Source: Aphis gossypii (Eukaryota > Arthropoda > Insecta > Hemiptera > Aphididae). From it: a stretch of 64,000 nt of DNA. The stretch covers positions 24,676,001 through 24,740,000 of the forward strand of contig NC_065532.1 of NCBI RefSeq assembly GCF_020184175.1, given 5' to 3'. The first letter of the stretch is position 1. Each line of letters opens with the position of its first letter. The notes under the pieces were generated by a model. That model was not told where the DNA came from. It saw only the letters and a list, made by a program, of their open reading frames with translations, and did not search any database. Made by a program: the position numbers and the translations under genes. Shown here one piece after another: positions 28,501-38,200 of the stretch.

Positions 28501-31500
28501 ATTTTATGTTGGATTTCTGATATTTATTATATCAGAATACATCTTTCCATTTGTCGATCTATCTATAAGTCTACACATGATATAAATAGTACCTTAAACC
28601 TTTTTAGATCTTTTCCTGTTCAAAAATTCGTTTTTCGAAGAAAAAGTATACTACTATTGAAAAACCAATAACAAAAAACGGAAATTGGGTTCCAGCAGAT
28701 AATATTTTATATTTGTAAGCCAAATAAGATAGTATATTTGTCTATTTCGGTAAAACCTTTATAACCATAAAGGTTAACCAACCAAAAGTCACAATTTCCC
28801 AATATTACTTTCTTATTTTAACTTCAATTCGTGCTATATATTGGTAGTAATTAATTATATTATAATAGCTAATATTATTATCTGTATATATCTTGTTAAA
28901 TAAATACAGCTGTTTTATTAATGATATTTCAATATTTATATTTTATTCTTCAAAACTTTAGGTTAGCTTATTTAGAATTTTAAGGATTTTGCAGCGTAAT
29001 ATATATTTTTTATCCAAATAATTTTTTATTTTTTTAATTTGCAAATGTTTGTCATTTGTTTGTGTCTACTTTATCAAACGTTTTTCTGAACATTTTTATT
29101 TTATAAACATTAATCCTATTTCAAAAACAATAATTTGTGTTTTTTTTTTTTAGACTTGCTTTTAACTAAGACATAATACTTTAGAGATAAAAAAATCGTT
29201 AACTATAATTTAATAAAGTACTATATATTATATAATATTATTGGTAAATTCTTAATCGTTCGTTTAATTATTATTTCAGACAAAATGTAAAATGATTGAC
29301 AAAGTATAATTTCCATTTATATATTAATATTAACTTGACTTTAATCAATAATAAAATTTAATTATTTAGCTTTTAACTATAATGTGTTAATTTAATCATT
29401 ATAAACGCTAATCGTCATATTCTATAGCTTATGGAGTAATATAAATGTATAAAATGTATTTAAAATGTGGATCATATATATTTTGTAATTGTATTGCTTT
29501 ACTTAAGTATTTTTGAGAGTAACGAGTAAAGCCCAAAATGCAAACATTTTTGTATTATATTGGTCATCAGAAGACTTTCGAATAATTAGTACATCTAATT
29601 AAAAGTGCAATAAAAATAGCTCATCCGCGTATATTCAATTTAACTTAAAACTATATTTCTGAAAACATTAAGTTTCTTTGAGAAAATAGTAATTAGTTAT
29701 CATTTTTAAATTGATAATTTTGTATGGTTAGGCTTAGAAATGTTATCTTTATTTATTTATTATGATCGTTATAAATTTATAAACGATACTATATATTTAA
29801 CATCAATCATTTGTATAGAAATAAAAACTATTCTATAACTATAATAAATACGTTCTTTGTGAAACATTTTATTATAATACTTTATACTAGTAGGTACATG
29901 TTTAACAAATATTTCGAAATGATAATATTAAAAAAATAACGTGCTTTGATTTCATTTGAAAATCAAAAAATTCCATTATAATATATCACTGCGACATAAT
30001 GTTTTATTAAAATATAAATTACTTAATACATATAATATATTTCACGTGGGAATAATATTTATTTGGCTAGTTCGACGACACCCGCACGTTGTTTTTTGTT
30101 TTGCGAACACACATCCATATTCTGTACACATATGCGATACTGCAGTGACGTAACATTTCGTATATGTTAATGTTTTTTTTTTTTAGAAATAATTTAAGTT
30201 TTTTTAAACATAATTTTCAAAGATATTAGCTTATGATAAAATTAATATGGGATTGATGTTATATTCAAGTGTATACGTATTATTTTTTTTAAACTAAGAT
30301 CTTTAATTTGACATTTGAAAAAAAATATAATAGCTTCATAAAAATCGTTTGGAATTCATTTCTGGCCTTCGTGAAATTTGGATAGTGTATAACAATATAA
30401 TCTCGATTGCAATTTAAATATTGCATATTTAACATGATAAAACTTGCCATGTTTACCCTATTTAGTGCGATTTTCTGTAACATTATGACATTATTAGTAT
30501 TTTGCAGATAAATGTTATATTGATCTTTATATTTATTTTTTATTTTTGTGTACATCTTACTCGTATAATGATCAAAAGCATTTATTTTATTCCCTGTTTT
30601 AATTGTCGGTCTATTGTATTTTGACTTTTGAGATATAATGACAGATACCGTCTACTAAGTACCCAATCACAGTTATGGTTGCTTAATTAATACAATAACA
30701 ATTTTATATTTGTTTGTACTGTTCCATTTTTTGCAGAGTACGATGAATGCACTTCAGTGGATCACGGGTGCGAACAATTTTGCATTAACACGTTAGGTGG
30801 ATACGATTGCGCCTGTAAAGTGGGATTTGAGCTACATTCGGACAACAAACACTGTGAAGGTAAAATTTTCATTTATTATTACTACAAACTTAAACTGATA
30901 TTTTATATTACATTATTTTATACTTCCATATAATGTTTTATATTTAATACCAACCCGTAAAAGGGGTATTTATTAATTTACGAGAAACAATATTTTAAAA
31001 ACGAACGTTACGTCTACAATATTATACATGTATGATTGATCAAAATGTTAGTAAGCCAACTGAATTCATTTTTTTTTTTTTTTTTTTGATACTATTTTAT
31101 ATTTCCAATTATCTCCCCACGTTCTGATAGGTAATTTAAAAAAATAGTGTACATCCATATTATGCATATTTATGATTAGTTAGGGCTAATAAGATATTTT
31201 CGTGCATGAGATTTTGAAATAGATTCAATATTACCTTAACGATTTTTTGTGACAGATATCATTTGTGACTATTCCATTGTGAATGTTACCAAATCTAAAT
31301 TTATAATTCACTCTATCCTCGCATATAAACAATTTTATCAGTTCAATTTAGTATTAGCTTTGATAATTATGCAGATTGCAGGTTTTGGCTTCATCGTTAT
31401 CTTGATTTTTCCAAATCATCTTTTTTTTTTCAATATTATAATTTGTATAATGTATGTAATATACACTATAAATACAATATCATATCAATTCTTAAGTTAT

Positions 31501-34500
31501 TACGACACTAAATTAGTTAATTTTTCAGTCAATTATTGAAACAGGTAAAAAAAAGTCTAAAAAAATCTAAATGATAGAAAATTGATGTACCTAAACCGTT
31601 ATGACAGTTATAATACATTTTCACGACTTCAAGAGAATGATAACATTTTAAAGTTTTAATAAAATTCTTTTTCTAATTAAATTCATTCGGTTGCACTCAT
31701 CATCCCAATTCAAGCTATTTAATTTTTTAAATATCTAAAAAAGATTTTTTTCTTAATTAATACGCTATTTTCACATTTTTGTCTCAACATAATATTGTTG
31801 ATTAATATGATATAATGTAGTATACTTATATTTAAATTAACCAATATTTAATCAACGATAATATTATATTCTTATTTTTTTATGCCTTCAATAGTAATAA
31901 TGTTTGTGAATTCAATTTTTCAAATAATAATAAAAATAAAACATAAATAATATTTAAAAACGTTCAAATGAAGGATTATCGACAGGAAGCTTAAATGAAA
32001 ACTTCATATCAAATAGTACATAAATAATATTATAAATCATTATCCATCATGTATTCATGTAACCGTCGTCAATAGAGCGGCGTTCTGGTTATGCAATATG
32101 ACAGCATATGAGCGTAGAATGACGTTCGGATAGCCAATTCAATTTTTGATCGGGCGCTAATGATATTTTGGTTTACGGCATTGAATCGGCGTGTCATTAT
32201 CACACGAATTTGTATTTTCAAAGCTGTAAAATTATTATTGTATTTGGTAATATGTATATATATATAAGAGCTATCGTGGTGATAATATTTATTGTCACAA
32301 TTTTCGGGGTCTACATGGTTTTCACGTGCATTAAAATAATATCGAAAAGTTAATTGATCACCTAAGCGTCTTAAACAATCTAAACTGAGATGGTTCATCG
32401 AAAATTTCATAATGTGATCGTGAGTAGAAAATAGCAGACGTTAAAATAGAAGCAGAAATGCGGTATAGTTCTACTCTCTGCAAATTGATTAAGATTTAGA
32501 TAATAAATTATCTATTATACATACATTAAACAGACATTCTAAACTATATTTTCAATAGGCTTTTTATTAATAAATATTTTAGTACTTATTTTACTTTATT
32601 TGTCGAAATAAATAAATTACTAGTAATCTAGTTCACTAAATGTAAAAAATATCCAAAACTATTGTATTGAACTAAAACGCAACAGGCGAGCTAAATACAA
32701 TATAATTAATATATAATTTCGAATTATTTTAATTTCTAGAACATTTGTGTGATACAAATCTTAATTAAAAATGTAAATGATTATTTATGATGTAAGACCA
32801 TAATCTTCTCACGCACACGCCACACATCATGTTTCATAGACTTTAACCAAGTATGATATTATTAAAAAATAGGAGTAAAAATTTTTTGATAAATAAAATT
32901 AATATTTGCTGCATATTAAAAATATTTAGCATAACTCAAAATCCTGCAAATAATAGGACATATACTTCCTATACAAATGTAAAAATAGTATAAAAAAGGT
33001 ATAAATATATTTTAGGAATATAAGACATCATCTATAGCACTGTGAGTGTAGTGTATGACTTATATTCTTCTTGTACATTTTTTATGTAAATAAATGTTCG
33101 TGTGTTGATATTAAATATGATATAATTGTTTATTCTAGTTAAAACATGTAATGAAACAACCCAAAACAATATCCTGTTATAAATTTTTATTTCGTATTTT
33201 ATTAGAACGCTTTTATTTTTCTCGAGTTCATTTGAGACGTTAAGTTAGAGTGAATAAAATAAATAAACATGAAATGGTTTATTTATTTCAGTAATTGTTT
33301 GAATGAAATTAATTTACTCAAACTTGAGTAAGATTAACTGCAGTGACTTTAAATTGATGATTTTTTTTCATAAAATATACTTTAGATTTAACACACAATA
33401 ATTGTGTTAAGCTGTACCAAGAATGATTTAGATCAATTAAATGTATTATTATGTTTGACGTATTTATTTTTAATAATAATAATATATTCTGTTATTCTTT
33501 ATTCAATATTTATATTCACAGCTTTTGAATAAAATTGTTTGGTTATTATTGTACTTTGATAAAAACATTAGGTGCTTATATTTATTTCTATTTATAGCAT
33601 ATGGTAATTATTACCCTATTTTATAAAGACAAATTTTTGAACTTTTTTTTTATAAAACATTAGAAATTAGTACTCTAAATATTAAAAAAAAAAATGTATT
33701 TAAGTATCAAGTTTTTGCGGCATTTCAAGTTACTAAAGCTACTTTAAATAAATACAAAGATATAATCGTTTACTTTTATGTTTTGTATTAATACAATCGT
33801 ATTAAAACATTTTTCAGAAATTAAAAATATATTGGTGGTAAAATTTAAAGTGTAATTTAATTTTTTTGTTAAGATTATTTAAGTTTTATATTTCATATAA
33901 AGTTATAACTATATAAAATATCACATTTTTCATTTGAAAAAGTTTCAAGGAAATTAGATTAAATGTATTATCATTCAAAAGTTTATGAAAATATTTAGAA
34001 TATCACTGTACAATCCATACAAAATTAGTATTTTATAATAAAATATTTCCTTGAGTTCATTGTGAAAGTAGCAGTTAGTGTGTGTTTATCGAAAATGTAT
34101 AGGGAAGTTCTAAACCATCTGTGTTCAATCAATGTAGAATCAACAGAGAACTTTTCGAACATTATTCTTCGATAAAAAGTGTTGATAAACAAAAACGAAT
34201 TGAAACGAATTTTGATATTTCGGGTGACGCTATCGCGGAAGTAGGTCAAACACGCATTACATGAGTAGATAGTCGCGAACACCTATGCAGTTTGTTCACC
34301 GAGTCCTTATAGTTAACACCTAACCTAACCTAACCTACTACTGTACCTCTAGATAGATTTTGAACTATTAGCAAAACGTTATTGATGTCTCTTAAAGTTT
34401 ATCAAACTTATGGTTCCCTCTAAGTCATGAATCCTTAAGAATTTTTAGCTCAGACCATTATTTATTTATTACTTGAATAAACACGCAATAACGTGATTGA

Positions 34501-35180
34501 AATGATTGAATATTGACCACATACTTACATAAATTATTCAAATAATATTTTTGAGTCTAGTATCCCTTATTTTCGACGTTAATATTCAATTTTTTATTTT
34601 AATTTTATACGTATATAGTTAGAATTTATTGGAACATAATATTTTCTGAATCCACATTCGCACAGTATTTGCAGATATATATTATGTATAAGTATAATAC
34701 TACATTATTTATCTCAGATATTACAATATGTTGTCACTACCCACTGATGTAGAGTTTAAAAACTATCTTAATTGAATATGCATTATACTGATATATACTT
34801 GTTTGATACATTCGATGTTATTATTTTTATAAACGTATTTTCTCTTAAAAGTTTTTAAAATTTGTGAAATTTGGTCATTTCTACAAACGCATAAAAACAT
34901 ATTATATACTTTACACAGTTAATCTCTATAAAAATTATTTTCCATTACATTTTATTACAAAATAAAATACACTATAGTTACCAACGTTTTTCCAGCTGAT
35001 TTGTTTGATAAATTTATATTTCAAACGTTACTTTGAATAATATTACATGCACATTGCAATTTATTATAATATCATCGTAGATATTAATTGACTGAACAAA
35101 CAAATTAATAATTAGTATAATATAATATTATATAGCAGATAATTACACATTTATTTTCCGTGTGATGTTTCGGTGTTAAT

Positions 35181-35246
<66 letters not shown>

Positions 35247-38200
35247 AATTATAACCATTTAGAGTCATTATACAATGCCGATAATAATATTTTTGTCGGT
35301 TATTTGTCGTGCATGTTATTAAAATCAATTTATCGAAAACATTATATAATATTTTTATTGTTGTTCTTGTAAGATAAATATTGTTTTAATTTTATTGGCG
35401 TTATTAACCTATACTTCTCAAGTCATAATAAAACATTCTTGCAATTATATAGGTAGTTTTATAACAACAATAATTAAAATAATAATAAAAAAAATCATTG
35501 ATAATTGTCGATTTCATAATATAAACGTATCAAAATGTTAGATTAGTGTCATATTAATTAATGTGAGAAATATATTATGTATATTATCTATAAAATTGTT
35601 ATAGTAGATTATTTAATACAATTTATCAAAAATAATATTACAATCCAAATTCATTGGTGGTTATGATAAACTAACCTTCCATTCTGAAATCTGAATACTA
35701 ATCTGTTATGTTGTACTATTATAATTTTCATGTTAAATGAACAAAAAAAAAGTAACAGAAATAATAATAAAAGTATGATGTGTTTTGTTCTCGTATTATA
35801 CATAAGCTGTTTTCAGATGCTTGCGGTGGTATAATTGAAGCAACCAATGGTACTATTACAAGTCCTTCGTTTCCAGATCTGTATCCTGGAAATAAAAGTT
35901 GTATATGGGAAATAATAGCGCCAGTTCAGTTCAAAATTACACTGAACTTTACTCACTTTGACCTAGAAGGAAACAACGTGAGTTAAACCCCATAAAAGTT
36001 TATCGTGGTTATGTGTTCCACGTGGACTACGTATTTATGTGTTTTTTTTTCCATTTTTCAGTTACACCAGGTGAGCGATAGAGCATAAGAGATAATATTA
36101 TACTCAACGGACGAATATAATAAATAGCAATTTTTTAATATTGTTTTATATCGTATGCGGTGCTGTGCACTTAATCAAGTGTTGATATAATATAAACAGC
36201 ACGTACTCGAAACCGTCGTCTTTCATTTAGAACAATTACATTTTATAATTCAGTATTTGACGTGATGTTTACCTTGTTTCCTTCCTTCGTAGGCTGAATG
36301 CGAATACGACCGAGTGGAGGTATACAGCAAAATTGGTTCGGATAAACTCAGGAAGCACGGGGTGTATTGCGGTCAAGAAGCACCATCCATGATAACTTCG
36401 GAGGCAAATGCACTGCGCGTGGAATTTGAGTCAGATAGCTCTGTGCACAAGACCGGATTCGCTGCAGTTTTCTTTACTGGTAAGACATTGCGCTTGAAGA
36501 AATATCAGTATAGTTTACTCAGCGAGTAGTAGGACGTATGCAATCGGAAAGTATTAAGAAAGTCTCTTAAAATAAGTATGAAGTGTGTATCACAATAAAG
36601 ATCACTAGATCGGTTTGATGTAGATGAACATCATTGGTGATACATTAGTAGAAAAAAGTCGTTTCATGAACGTAATATACGTATAAAAATATAATATTGA
36701 CATTTCAAACATCCGTTTGGTGAATCATACAAAATTAAATATGTATGTATTTAATACATTGATATATTTTTAAATATACACTTTTACTACTTAAAACAAA
36801 GGTTTGTTGTCATATTATATTAATTTAGCAATAGGTACTCATATTTATGAATGTCTACCGACCTTTCACATATTACATCCGTAACTGTTTAGTACCTATC
36901 ATTATAATAATGTACGTTTGTATATACTTGCTGTCAATTTTTTATTTTTTATATACGATATAAATTAACTTTTCACATTTGAATGTAGGTATACTAATGA
37001 AAAATTTCGTATACAAAAAAATAAATTAACTTCTTATCATAATTGTTTAAGAATTACCCAAGTACAAAATTATATATATCGTGTTAAACTGAGTGGGCTG
37101 TGCTGTTTTATTCTCAGACATGGACGAGTGTGCCGTCAACAACGGCGGATGCCAACATGAGTGCAAAAACACTCCCGGATCATACGAGTGCACGTGCAAC
37201 AACGGATTTACATTGCACGAGAATAAGCACGATTGCAAGGAGGGTGGTTGTAAGCATGAGATTTCGGCCCCACGTGACGTCATCACCAGCCCCAACTACC
37301 CGGACTCGTATCCGGGCCGGAAGGATTGCGTCTGGCATTTTACCACCACCCCGGGCCACAGGATCAAAGTGGTAACCATAATGGTTGAAATAATAATAAT
37401 AACTCCGATTTTTCTATATTGTGTAACGATTTTCACGTAATGTTTTCCGTTATAGATTAACTTTTATTATTGACTGACTTACACGCGTATCGTTCGGTTA
37501 ACAAAAACTGTTGAACTTAGTTGCCATTGGCAACTAAGGATTCAAATTTTTTTGAAAATTGTAATTATCACTAGTTATTATATGTCTATGTTCGGAACAT
37601 GAAATGATAGGTGTTTGAAAGGGAATGCAATTTATTTCAATGCGTTTTTACATTTAAATTTTTTTTTACGACATATTTATTATATTATATAATTATCAGT
37701 ACGAATTCACTTTTCGTAAATGCTTAATTTTAACACCTTAAACAAAATTTAATATTCCTTATGCTTAATATTACATAATACATATATAATTGTGTTTGAA
37801 TAGTATAGGTGCACTGCATCTGCAGTACAGGAAGAATAAATAAACTGTACTTGATGTTTCACAATATTTTCATTTTTAATGGTACATTTATTATTGAAGT
37901 TGTACGTAAGGTCATCATTAAACGTGTGATGCTTTGTGATGCCGCAACGTGTACGGCTTTTATAGCGAGTACATTTCCGGGCTCCTCTGCAAACTGATCA
38001 TTATCATTGTAATATACATAAAACGGCCATTAAATTATATTTTGTGCAACCGCTCCGCATCGTTATGTATATTTAATATTTATAATAATAATAACAATAG
38101 TAAAGTTTGAGTCAAATCGAATAACATACTATCTACTCATACAGGACACAGTGTCGTCCCGATTTCAGCGATCTTTCGGTGTTGATTATATACTATGTAA

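Larger units (their letters stand above)
30860..35816 (+). other. tolloid intron, 5.0 kb
   Basis: AT-rich. It holds a short (CCTAA)n tract at 34319-34336 and a long TA microsatellite at 35185-35243. Open stretches on the minus strand at 32069-32410 and 34025-34282 lack recognisable domains and are judged chance. Confidence 0.8.

Noticed and set aside
32069..32410. Minus-strand 113-codon frame in intron 10
   Set aside because: No recognisable domain, AT-biased amino acids and no splice or promoter context; chance open frame.
34025..34282. Minus-strand 85-codon frame in intron 10
   Set aside because: Composition mirrors AT-rich DNA; no motif or homologue recognised.
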